This document shows positions 1 to 5,240 of a DNA stretch of 6,431 nucleotides, piece after piece. The translations under genes and the position numbers were made by a program. This DNA comes from an uncultured Clostridia bacterium (lineage in GTDB: Bacteria > Bacillota > Clostridia > Peptostreptococcales > Anaerovoracaceae): assembly GCA_938009115.1 (NCBI GenBank), contig CALLHZ010000023.1, positions 1 to 6,431 of the forward strand, read 5' to 3'. The notes beneath the pieces are model-generated. The model made no database searches. It saw nothing but the letters and a program-made list of their open reading frames with translations, and was not told the DNA's origin. Position 1 is the first letter of the stretch, and each line of letters starts with the position of its first letter.

Positions 1-266
1 ATTTCATCGTGAGCCGATTCAACGAAGCGGGCCTTCCGTGCCTGTCGCCGCAGGGCGCGTTCTACGTTTTCCCCGATGTCTCCCCGACCGGGCTCGCCTC
101 CGAGGAGTTTGCGCTGAAGCTCCTCAAGGCCCAGAAGGTGGCCGTCGTTCCCGGCGGAGTCTTCGGCGAATGCGGAAAAAGCCACATCCGCTGTTCGTTC
201 GCAAACTCGATGGAAAACATCCGTACCGCCATGAAAAGGATTGATAAATTCGTCAAAAGCCTGTAG
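1..266 (+). CDS. PLP-dependent aminotransferase, class I/II, C-terminal fragment
   Basis: This is the 3' end of a fold-type I aminotransferase of the aspartate aminotransferase family, reading in the frame that starts at base 3 and ending with TAG at 264-266. The first part of the gene lies outside the window, so the catalytic lysine is not seen. What remains is the C-terminal small domain. It contains a GLPC...PQGAFYVFP segment, which in this family borders the active site, then EEFALKLLKAQKVAVVPGG and an FGECG...IRCSFA stretch. That stretch holds the conserved Arg (IRCSFA) that binds the substrate alpha-carboxylate. The ending NIRTAMKRIDKFVKSL is the usual closing helix. A GTG at base 9 is an internal valine, not a start. 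The fragment is 9 bases upstream of the NYN gene, so the two are probably co-transcribed. The exact amino-acid substrate cannot be told from this piece. Family assignment is firm; substrate is open. Confidence 0.88.
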   Translation, partial: FIVSRFNEAGLPCLSPQGAFYVFPDVSPTGLASEEFALKLLKAQKVAVVPGGVFGECGKSHIRCSFANSMENIRTAMKRIDKFVKSL

Positions 267-275
267 CCCGCTCAT

Positions 276-746
276 ATGGTCTACCTCATCGACGGATTCA
301 ATCTCATCTACAAATTCCCCGATCTCGAGGGCCTGATGTATCAGGGAAGGCTCTCGGACGCGCGGCGAGGCCTGCTCGAAAAGCTCCGTGATTACATGAA
401 AATCACCGGCGACAAGGTGCGGATTGTATTCGACGGGAAAAAGGAAAAGCTCCTGGAAATCAAGAGCGAACGAGTGGGGACCATCGATATTTATTACTCG
501 CTCGAATACAGCGCGGATTTTCTGATCAAGCAATTTATAAAGAAAGACCTCAATCCCCGCATGACCACCGTCGTCACCTCGGACAAGGACATTATCCGAT
601 ATGTCGAACGTTTTCGCGCCAGGGTCAAAACCAGCGAGGAGTTCGCCGAACAGCTCACCAAAACGATGGATAAATGGCTGGAGGAACAGATTCCCGAAAA
701 AGAGGACGACAACTCAGCGAGAGCGGCTTGCCGAGCTGGGGGCTGA
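276..746 (+). CDS. NYN-domain (YacP-like) RNA-binding/nuclease protein, 3' end replaced
   Basis: The protein has the PIN-like NYN fold of the YacP family, predicted to act on RNA with acidic metal-binding residues. Visible hallmarks are LIDGFNLIYKFPDLE at residues 4-18 (first Asp and Asn of the active site), VRIVFDGKKE near 48-57, SADFLIKQFI near 79-88 and VVTSDKDIIRYV near 98-109 (further Asp residues). A KTSEEFAEQL segment follows. The ATG at 276 starts directly at the conserved motif, with no strong Shine-Dalgarno before it, which fits coupling to the aminotransferase 9 bases upstream. The reading frame is open to TGA at 744-746. However, about the last 10 residues (S147 onward) are translated from DNA that encodes the start of pylSc in another frame, so the true C-terminus is probably missing. 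Function of the family in bacteria is poorly settled; an RNA-processing role is inference. Confidence 0.8.
   Translation: MVYLIDGFNLIYKFPDLEGLMYQGRLSDARRGLLEKLRDYMKITGDKVRIVFDGKKEKLLEIKSERVGTIDIYYSLEYSADFLIKQFIKKDLNPRMTTVVTSDKDIIRYVERFRARVKTSEEFAEQLTKTMDKWLEEQIPEKEDDNSARAACRAGG
703..718. other. Junction between two unlike sequence segments
   Basis: Two gene ends meet here without a proper boundary. The NYN protein reads sensibly up to about EKEDDN (codon 711-713), then continues as a short out-of-frame tail. The pylSc protein resembles its family from TTQRERLAELGAD (712 onward) but has no start codon or ribosome site at the expected position a few codons upstream. Leucine codon choice also changes: 13 CTC and 8 CTG before the point, 2 CTC and 19 CTG in pylSc after it. 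A deletion, a recombination or a metagenome assembly join would each explain this. The exact breakpoint cannot be fixed to the base from one sequence. Confidence 0.7.
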
Positions 747-1533
747 TGAACTGCTTCTGGATATGGCATTCTCCACGGATACAGAGCGCAACAGCTGCTT
801 TCAATCAGCTGAGAACGAGTGGGTGCGTATCAACAGAGAGCATATCGATTCACTGTTAAATGAGCGACGGGAACCGATCCTGCTGAGCACCATACGCTTG
901 ATGGAGGATTGGCTCAAACAGGAGCAAGGCTTTACCCAGGTCGTTACACCGTCCATCATTACCGGCGATATGCTTGCCAGGATGAACATCAACGAGGACA
1001 GCGATCTGGCGCAACAGGTGTTTTGGCTGGGCCGGAACAAGTGCCTGCGTCCCATGCTGGCGCCGAATCTCTACGTGATGATGCGCGAGCTGAAGCGCAT
1101 CAGCGGAGGACCTGTCAAGATCTTCGAATGCGGATCCTGCTTCAGGAAGGAGTCCCAGGGATCCCAGCACCTGAACGAGTTCACGATGCTGAATATGGTC
1201 GAGCTGGCGGCAACAGAAGAAGGGCGGCAGGGGCATACGCTGGAAGCCTATGCCCGCTCTGCCATGAAAATGCTGGGCATCGACCAATATGAACTTGTCA
1301 GGGAAGAATCCGTGGTGTATAAAGAAACCATAGACATTTTGGTGGATGGCCTGGAGGTAGCCTCCGGTGCTTACGGTCCCATGTATCTGGATGGTCGCTG
1401 GGGCGTCTTCGATGTCTGGGTGGGGATCGGCTTTGGCCTGGAGCGACTTGCCGCAGTCAGAGGCGGCTTTAAGAATATTCGAAGAGCAGGCAGGAGCATC
1501 ACCTATATTGACGGTTCTCCGTTGAATATATAA
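712..1533 (+). CDS. pylSc: Pyrrolysyl-tRNA synthetase, catalytic (C-terminal) subunit, 5' end missing
   Basis: This class II synthetase half charges tRNA-Pyl with L-pyrrolysine using ATP. About 273 residues are seen, against roughly 270-290 for bacterial PylSc. The N-terminal region TTQRERLAELGAD matches the family start. VTPSIITGDMLARM and VFWLGRNKCLRPMLAPNLY lead into motif 2 (GSCFRKESQG, Arg at 1144), then HLNEFTMLNMVEL, SVVYKETID, and motif 3 (GFGLERL). Substrate-pocket positions by Methanosarcina mazei numbering from memory: Ala302 (1060), Leu305 (1069), Tyr306 (1072), Asn346 (1192), Tyr384 (1318) and Trp417 (1417) are kept; Leu309 is Met, Cys348 is Val and Ala420 is Ile. The C-terminus is complete, ending in TAA. 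The open frame extends back to an ATG at 601, but those 37 codons are the NYN gene in another frame and have no ribosome site; ATG 763 would cut conserved sequence. So the natural start, probably less than 20 codons upstream, appears lost. Confidence 0.93.
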   Translation, partial: TQRERLAELGADELLLDMAFSTDTERNSCFQSAENEWVRINREHIDSLLNERREPILLSTIRLMEDWLKQEQGFTQVVTPSIITGDMLARMNINEDSDLAQQVFWLGRNKCLRPMLAPNLYVMMRELKRISGGPVKIFECGSCFRKESQGSQHLNEFTMLNMVELAATEEGRQGHTLEAYARSAMKMLGIDQYELVREESVVYKETIDILVDGLEVASGAYGPMYLDGRWGVFDVWVGIGFGLERLAAVRGGFKNIRRAGRSITYIDGSPLNI

Positions 1534-1541
1534 CTTGTTTT

Positions 1542-1613
1542 GGGGCGCGGATCGCATGGATCATGGGGACTCTAAATCCCTACAGACGGGGGAAGCACCC
1601 GTGCGTCTCGCCA
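1542..1613 (+). tRNA. pylT: tRNA-Pyl, anticodon CUA
   Basis: A 72-base tRNA with encoded CCA (1611-1613) folds into the unusual shape of tRNA-Pyl. The acceptor stem has 7 pairs (1542-1548 with 1603-1609, two of them G-U). One base, not two, separates it from a 4-bp D stem (GATC with GATC) that closes a 5-base D loop, GCATG, lacking the common GG. A single A (1563) then leads to a 6-bp anticodon stem, 1564-1569 with 1577-1582. The anticodon loop is CTCTAAA with CTA at 1572-1574, reading UAG. The variable region is only 3 bases (CAG), and the T stem has 5 pairs around a 7-base loop lacking TTC. The G discriminator is at 1610. It lines up without gaps with my recollection of the Desulfitobacterium hafniense tRNA-Pyl. 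It lies 8 bases after pylSc, implying processing from a shared transcript. Confidence 0.96.
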
Positions 1614-1616
1614 AAG

Positions 1617-1644
1617 GGAGGAAGGAGCCGGCGCTCCTTCCTCC
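1617..1644 (+). other. Perfect 12-bp hairpin between pylT and pylSn
   Basis: Bases 1617-1628 (GGAGGAAGGAGC) pair perfectly with 1633-1644 around the tetraloop CGGC. The stem starts 3 bases after the encoded CCA of the tRNA and ends 20 bases before the pylSn start. No run of T follows it (GGAATTCATTTG), so it is not a standard rho-independent terminator. Its 5' arm resembles a Shine-Dalgarno site but would be locked in the stem. Plausible roles are guiding 3' processing of the tRNA, stabilising the pylSn mRNA, or partial attenuation; these are inferences. Confidence 0.8.
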
Positions 1645-1664
1645 GGAATTCATTTGAGGTTATT

Positions 1665-1994
1665 ATGGCTGACGCTACGAGATACTACAGGAAAAACGTG
1701 GATCTGTTTCTGCTGATCGACCGGATCAAGCTTTGGCCCTCCCGAAACGGATATCTGCACGGAATACGGTCTTTGGAGGTCCAGGGCGATTACGTGGTGA
1801 TCACGACGCACTGCGGCGAAGTGGTACACGCCCGCAACTCTCGAAACTCCAGAGCGGCCCGATGGCTTCGGAACAAATTGATCGTTGCGCCCTGTCCGCG
1901 CTGCAAGGTGCCGGATTGGAAGATCGAAAAGTACAATAATACGTTTTTTTCTTCAAAATACGGCAGTGACCTTCAACGAAAAAAGCAGGATTGA
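1665..1994 (+). CDS. pylSn: Pyrrolysyl-tRNA synthetase, N-terminal tRNA-binding subunit
   Basis: A 109-residue free-standing version of the PylS N-terminal domain, which grips the compact tRNA-Pyl at its T loop and short variable arm and works with PylSc. Family features are visible: LWPSRNGYLHGIRSLEV near residues 23-39, THCGE at 48-52, the basic stretch NSRNSRAARWLRN (58-70), and CPRCKVPD at 77-84. By comparison with the methanogen domain, the zinc ligands are His32, Cys50, Cys77 and Cys80, all present. About 12 residues precede the domain and a short basic tail (RKKQD) ends it. The ATG at 1665 is chosen because GAGG at 1656-1659 lies 5 bases upstream and the protein then has the usual length; the open frame runs further back only through the tRNA and hairpin. 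It ends in TGA and is followed at once by a terminator. Split PylSn/PylSc is characteristic of bacterial systems. Confidence 0.95.
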   Translation: MADATRYYRKNVDLFLLIDRIKLWPSRNGYLHGIRSLEVQGDYVVITTHCGEVVHARNSRNSRAARWLRNKLIVAPCPRCKVPDWKIEKYNNTFFSSKYGSDLQRKKQD

Positions 1995-2001
1995 AAAGGC
2001 C

Positions 2002-2028
2002 AGAGAGATGTGATCCATCTCTCTTTTT
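2002..2028 (+). terminator. Rho-independent terminator after pylSn
   Basis: AGAGAGATG (2002-2010) pairs perfectly with CATCTCTCT (2016-2024) around a 5-base loop, and the last T of the stem runs into TTTT (2025-2028). It begins 7 bases after the pylSn stop. It separates the pyl unit from the pyrH operon, which has its own promoter just downstream. Confidence 0.88.
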
Positions 2029-2040
2029 CATAAATGGCAA

Positions 2041-2069
2041 TAGAAAACGGAAGCCTGCTGTGGTATAAT
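2041..2069 (+). promoter_or_regulatory. Extended -10 promoter for the pyrH operon
   Basis: A perfect TATAAT (2064-2069) is preceded by TGG, giving the TGn extended -10 element. TAGAAA (2041-2046) is a 4 of 6 match to TTGACA with a 17-bp spacer. Transcription would start near 2076, leaving a leader of about 47 bases before pyrH. Its position directly after the pylSn terminator supports a separate housekeeping transcription unit read by the main sigma factor. No operator or riboswitch is obvious in the leader. Confidence 0.8.
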
Positions 2070-2122
2070 CATACGGATGTTTATCGGATGAACGCGATCA
2101 TGTCAGCGATACGGAGGGATGC

Positions 2123-2827
2123 ATGAAGCCGAGATATAAGAGAATCATAGTAAAGATCAGCGGAGAAGCCTTGGCCGGCGAAAACAAGGTTGGCCTGGAC
2201 GAATCGATGCTCAATAAAGTGGCCAATGACATCAAAGCGCTGGTGGAACTGGGTGTTCAGGTGGCGATCGTGGTCGGCGGGGGCAACTTCTGGCGCGGCC
2301 GCACAAGCAAGAGCATGGACCGGGCCACAGCGGATTACATGGGAATGCTGGCGACGGTGATCAACGCGCTGGCTCTGCAGGACGCGTTCGAAGCCAACGG
2401 TATCCCGACACGGGTCCAGACAGCCATCGAAATGCGGGAAATCGCCGAGCCGTACATTAGAAGAAGGGCGCTGGCTCATCTGGACCGGGGCATCGTAGTG
2501 ATCTTCGCTGCCGGAACGGGCAATCCGTTCTTCAGCACAGACACCACAGCAGCGCTGCGGGCAGCCGAAATGGAAGCGGATGTGATTTTCCTGGCCAAAA
2601 AGGTGGATGCGGTCTACGACTCGGATCCTTCCGAAAATCCAAATGCTAAGAGATTTTCACAACTGACACATATGGACGTGCTGGAAAAAGATCTGAAAGT
2701 CATGGATTCCACCGCAGCGTCTTTATGCAGAGACAATAAAATACTGGTGCATGTGTTCGGCCTGGCCGAAGAAAACGGCATCATGAGAGCTTGTCTGGGC
2801 GAAAGTATCGGAACGATCATTCGATAG
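2123..2827 (+). CDS. pyrH: UMP kinase (uridylate kinase)
   Basis: PyrH phosphorylates UMP to UDP with ATP in the cytoplasm, a committed step in pyrimidine nucleotide supply; in bacteria it is a hexamer of the amino-acid kinase fold. The 234 residues are close to the family length of about 235-245. Seen in order: IIVKISGEAL (residues 8-17, phosphate-binding Lys), VVGGGNFWRG near 51-60, DRATADYMGMLATVINALALQ near 66-86 (UMP binding), GTGNPFFSTDTTAALRAAE near 132-150, and KKVDAVYDSDP. It starts at ATG 2123, with GGAGGG at 2113-2118. It ends with TAG at 2825-2827. In most Firmicutes pyrH follows rpsB and tsf; here the pyl unit lies upstream. A second in-frame TAG occurs at 2855-2857, before frr. 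Confidence 0.97.
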   Translation: MKPRYKRIIVKISGEALAGENKVGLDESMLNKVANDIKALVELGVQVAIVVGGGNFWRGRTSKSMDRATADYMGMLATVINALALQDAFEANGIPTRVQTAIEMREIAEPYIRRRALAHLDRGIVVIFAAGTGNPFFSTDTTAALRAAEMEADVIFLAKKVDAVYDSDPSENPNAKRFSQLTHMDVLEKDLKVMDSTAASLCRDNKILVHVFGLAEENGIMRACLGESIGTIIR

Positions 2828-2872
2828 TCCGGACTGCAGAAAGCAATAGGATTGTAGAGTAAGGAGGCATTT

Positions 2873-3427
2873 ATGAGTACCACGCAAGAAGTCTATCAGG
2901 AAAAAATGGGGAAGACCCTGCATGTTCTGAAAGCCGAATTGAATACCGTCCGTGCCGGACGCGCCAATGCGGCCCTGCTGGACCAGATCCAGGTCGATTA
3001 TTACGGGACCCCGACGCTGCTGAAAAACCTTTCGAACATCAGCGTGCCCGACCCTCGGACATTGATGATCGCCCCCTTTGATCCCAAGAGCATCAACGAT
3101 ATCGAAAAGGCGATCATGACCTCGAATTTGGGCATCAATCCCAGCAACGACGGCAAGGCTATCAGATTGGCGATCCCACAATTGACTGAAGAACGGAGAA
3201 AGGATCTGACAAAGATCATCAAAAAAATGGGCGAGGAAGCCAAGGTTGCGGTGCGTAATTGCCGCAGAGACGCCAACGACGATTTAAAAAAGCTGGAAAA
3301 GAAAGGTGAGCTTACCGAGGACGATTTGAAGGCAGATTTGGACGAGATCCAAAAGCTCACCGACAAGTGCATGAAGGATATTGACGAAATGGTGGCAGGT
3401 AAAGAAAAGGAACTGATGGAGATCTGA
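2873..3427 (+). CDS. frr: Ribosome recycling factor
   Basis: RRF splits post-termination ribosomes together with EF-G. The protein has 184 residues, almost exactly the usual 185. The N-terminal helix (KMGKTLHVLKAELNTVRAGRAN, ending in the conserved VRAGRAN) is followed by the beta domain with QVDYYGTPTLLKNLSNISVPD and MIAPFDPKSINDIEKAI. The LGINPSNDGKAIRLAIPQLTEERRKDL segment leads into the long charged three-helix bundle and the ending VAGKEKELMEI. The ATG at 2873 has a strong AAGGAGG (2861-2867) 5 bases upstream. It lies 45 bases after pyrH in the same frame, and its TGA overlaps the next small gene's ATG by one base, so the genes are co-transcribed and probably coupled. Confidence 0.97.
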   Translation: MSTTQEVYQEKMGKTLHVLKAELNTVRAGRANAALLDQIQVDYYGTPTLLKNLSNISVPDPRTLMIAPFDPKSINDIEKAIMTSNLGINPSNDGKAIRLAIPQLTEERRKDLTKIIKKMGEEAKVAVRNCRRDANDDLKKLEKKGELTEDDLKADLDEIQKLTDKCMKDIDEMVAGKEKELMEI

Positions 3428-3624
3428 TGACAGGGGCAGACTTGCTGGGCCTGACGCTGGAAGATGCAACCCGCCTGGCGGAATTGAGCGGTCTGGCCTT
3501 CAGTATCCGTTCCACAGGGACTCCGGAGGGCGCTGCCGCATTCAGCCGGCGCATCGTCAGAGCCTGCATCCATGAGGGTCAATGGTTCCTTACGGTGTGC
3601 AGCATACCGGATCCTTACGGATGA
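3427..3624 (+). CDS. Small conserved-looking protein between frr and uppS, PASTA-like
   Basis: A 65-residue protein starts at ATG 3427, overlapping the frr stop by one base (TGATG). A GGAG (3419-3422) sits just upstream inside frr, which suggests translational coupling. The sequence shows GLTLEDATRLAELSGLAFSI, then a P-E-G segment, RRIVRACIHEGQWFLTVCSI and the end PDPYG. The layout (G-x-T-L-E-x-A, a helix, a G-containing turn, then beta strands with IVR and LTV) recalls a single PASTA-type repeat. I recall similar small reading frames between frr and uppS in other Clostridia, but cannot confirm this. There is no signal peptide, membrane segment or catalytic motif. Codon use is like the neighbours. 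Function unknown; position suggests a link to cell-envelope or translation genes. Confidence 0.6.
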   Translation: MTGADLLGLTLEDATRLAELSGLAFSIRSTGTPEGAAAFSRRIVRACIHEGQWFLTVCSIPDPYG

Positions 3625-3631
3625 TATATGT

Positions 3632-3655
3632 GGAAGTCGGGTCAACCCGGCTTCC
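3632..3655 (+). other. 10-bp hairpin before uppS
   Basis: GGAAGTCGGG (3632-3641) pairs with CCCGGCTTCC (3646-3655) around TCAA, with one G-U pair in RNA. It lies 8 bases after the small gene's stop and about 37 bases before the uppS start. No T run follows, so it is not a normal terminator. It could stabilise or mark a processing point in the operon mRNA, or tune uppS translation; neither is shown by the sequence alone. Confidence 0.65.
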
Positions 3656-3692
3656 TTCGTCAATGCGAAAACAAATTTCGAGGAAAAGCATT

Positions 3693-4418
3693 ATGACAGA
3701 ACAACGACCGGATCCGGACCGGATCCCTCAACATGTAGCCATCGTGATGGATGGCAACGGCCGTTGGGCCCAAAACAGGGGACTACCCCGTCTGCAGGGT
3801 CATAACGCAGGGATGATGGCCCTCAAGGAGATCGTCAAGCGATCTTCCGTGCTTGGCATATCCCATCTGACAGTCTATGCGTTTTCCACGGAAAACTGGA
3901 AGCGGCCCGAAGAAGAAGTCTTCGGTATATTCAGGCTCCTTGTTCTTTATGTTCAAAAAGAAATCCGCGAACTTAACGATAACAATGTTAAGGTAAACAT
4001 ATGGGGCGACTGGGCGCGCTTGCCAGAAGACGCCAAGAAGGCGATTCGAAAAGCCATGAAAACAACCGCCGGCAATACCGGCCTTTGTTTCAACATCGCA
4101 TTGAATTACGGCGGACGCGCCGAAATTATCAACGCAGTCCGATCTCTTTGCCGGGATGTGAGAAATGGAGACCTTTCCATTGATGATATCGATGAGACCG
4201 CTCTCGGCGCGCGGTTATATTCTGCTGATGCGCCGGATCCCGATTTGCTGATTCGGACCGGCGGTGAATACAGGCTTTCAAATTTTTTGATCTGGCAGTC
4301 TGCATACAGTGAACTGGTGGTAACGAAAGTCCTGTGGCCGGACTTTACGCCAGACGAGTACGAAAAGGCGATCATTGAATATCAGTCGAGAGATCGAAGA
4401 TTCGGAGGACTCACATGA
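3693..4418 (+). CDS. uppS: Undecaprenyl diphosphate synthase (cis-prenyltransferase)
   Basis: UppS extends farnesyl diphosphate with isopentenyl diphosphate in cis to make the C55 lipid carrier for peptidoglycan and other wall polymers. The 241-residue protein has the catalytic Asp20 in HVAIVMDGNGRWA (14-26), then RGLPRLQGHNAG (29-40), LTVYAFSTENWKRP (59-72), NIALNYGGRAEI (134-145) and the substrate-binding RTGGEYRLSNFLIWQSAYSE (188-207). The family often has Gln or Val where this one has Tyr193. The ATG at 3693 is preferred over the upstream ATG at 3582, because GAGGA lies about 8-12 bases before it and the protein then has normal length. It ends in TGA, which overlaps the cdsA start by 4 bases (ATGA). 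Its isoprenoid substrates depend on dxr, two genes downstream. Confidence 0.96.
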   Translation: MTEQRPDPDRIPQHVAIVMDGNGRWAQNRGLPRLQGHNAGMMALKEIVKRSSVLGISHLTVYAFSTENWKRPEEEVFGIFRLLVLYVQKEIRELNDNNVKVNIWGDWARLPEDAKKAIRKAMKTTAGNTGLCFNIALNYGGRAEIINAVRSLCRDVRNGDLSIDDIDETALGARLYSADAPDPDLLIRTGGEYRLSNFLIWQSAYSELVVTKVLWPDFTPDEYEKAIIEYQSRDRRFGGLT

Positions 4419-5224
4419 AGACACGCGTCGTTTCGGCCTTGTTGATGGTTCCGCTTGCCGCGTTTGTTTTTTTCGGCGGCATCCCTTTACTGCTGATGGC
4501 ATTTGGGATCGGCGCTATGGCTATGTCCGAATTTGCGGAAGGATTTACGAAGATCGGCGTCAAATCCTATAAGCTGGTGGGGCTTCTTTGCCTGTCGCTT
4601 CTTTACGTCATATATGGCCATATGCTGTGGAGCGGAATGCCGGTTTCGCACTATGCAGCGTATCTGATGTTCTGGTTCTTTATCGTGATCGCTTCCGGGC
4701 TGCTGCTGATGCTGTTCACGAAGGATCACAATATCGCCAATGGACCTATTATTATGCTGTCGGTATTTTATATCGGATTTCTCAGCTCCCATGCCGTGCT
4801 GATCGATCACTTGGACCAGGACGGTACCCTGATATGGCTGGCGCTGTTGACAGCCTTCGGCACCGATACCTTTGCCTATCTGATTGGTGTCCGCTTCGGA
4901 AAGAGAAAGCTCTGCCCGGCGCTGAGCCCCAAAAAAACCATGGAAGGCGCTCTGGGCGGTTTGGCCGGCAGTGTCTTGCTCTGCACGTCCTTCGGCCTGC
5001 TCATCATGCCGGATATCGTGATCCATTGCGCCCTGATCGGCTTGCTTGGGTCTTTGTTTGCCCAGATGGGCGACCTGGTCGCCTCTGCATTCAAACGGAA
5101 AATGGGCATCAAGGATTATGGGAATCTGATCCCGGGACACGGCGGGGTATTGGATCGTTTCGACAGCATCCTCTTTACACTGCCGGTTGTCTATTACTAT
5201 GCAACACTGATCATTTTCCGCTGA
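4415..5224 (+). CDS. cdsA: Phosphatidate cytidylyltransferase (CDP-diacylglycerol synthase)
   Basis: CdsA is an inner-membrane enzyme that makes CDP-diacylglycerol from CTP and phosphatidic acid, the precursor of all major phospholipids. The 269-residue protein is mostly hydrophobic, with several membrane helices. Clear ones are near residues 6-33, 51-68, 76-98, 107-125 and 183-200. The family signature stands near the C-terminus, at about 224-251: SAFKRKMGIKD, then PGHGG and DRFDS with the conserved acidic residues. LSPKKTMEGALGG near 170-182 is a second conserved stretch. It starts at ATG 4415 with GGAGG at 4404-4408 and overlaps the uppS stop, indicating coupled translation. The stop is TGA. 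Confidence 0.96.
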   Translation: MKTRVVSALLMVPLAAFVFFGGIPLLLMAFGIGAMAMSEFAEGFTKIGVKSYKLVGLLCLSLLYVIYGHMLWSGMPVSHYAAYLMFWFFIVIASGLLLMLFTKDHNIANGPIIMLSVFYIGFLSSHAVLIDHLDQDGTLIWLALLTAFGTDTFAYLIGVRFGKRKLCPALSPKKTMEGALGGLAGSVLLCTSFGLLIMPDIVIHCALIGLLGSLFAQMGDLVASAFKRKMGIKDYGNLIPGHGGVLDRFDSILFTLPVVYYYATLIIFR

Positions 5225-5240
5225 AAGGATGACTGCTGAA

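Noticed and set aside
601..711. ATG at 601 as the natural pylSc start
   Set aside because: The codons from 601 to 711 are the NYN gene read in another frame, have no ribosome site before them and do not resemble any PylSc N-terminus.
856..1557. 233-codon open frame on the minus strand
   Set aside because: It is opposite pylSc, shows no known motif and would begin in the pylSc-pylT spacer; judged a shadow frame.
1617..1644. Rho-independent terminator between pylT and pylSn
   Set aside because: The stem is strong but is followed by GGAATTCATTTG with no T run, so it was listed only as a hairpin.
1563..1664. N-terminal extension of pylSn through the tRNA
   Set aside because: The upstream frame runs through tRNA-Pyl and the hairpin; ATG 1665 has a proper ribosome site and gives the normal PylSn length.
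3582..3692. uppS starting at the upstream ATG 3582
   Set aside because: The extra 37 residues overlap the small gene and the hairpin, match nothing in the family, and ATG 3693 has its own ribosome site.
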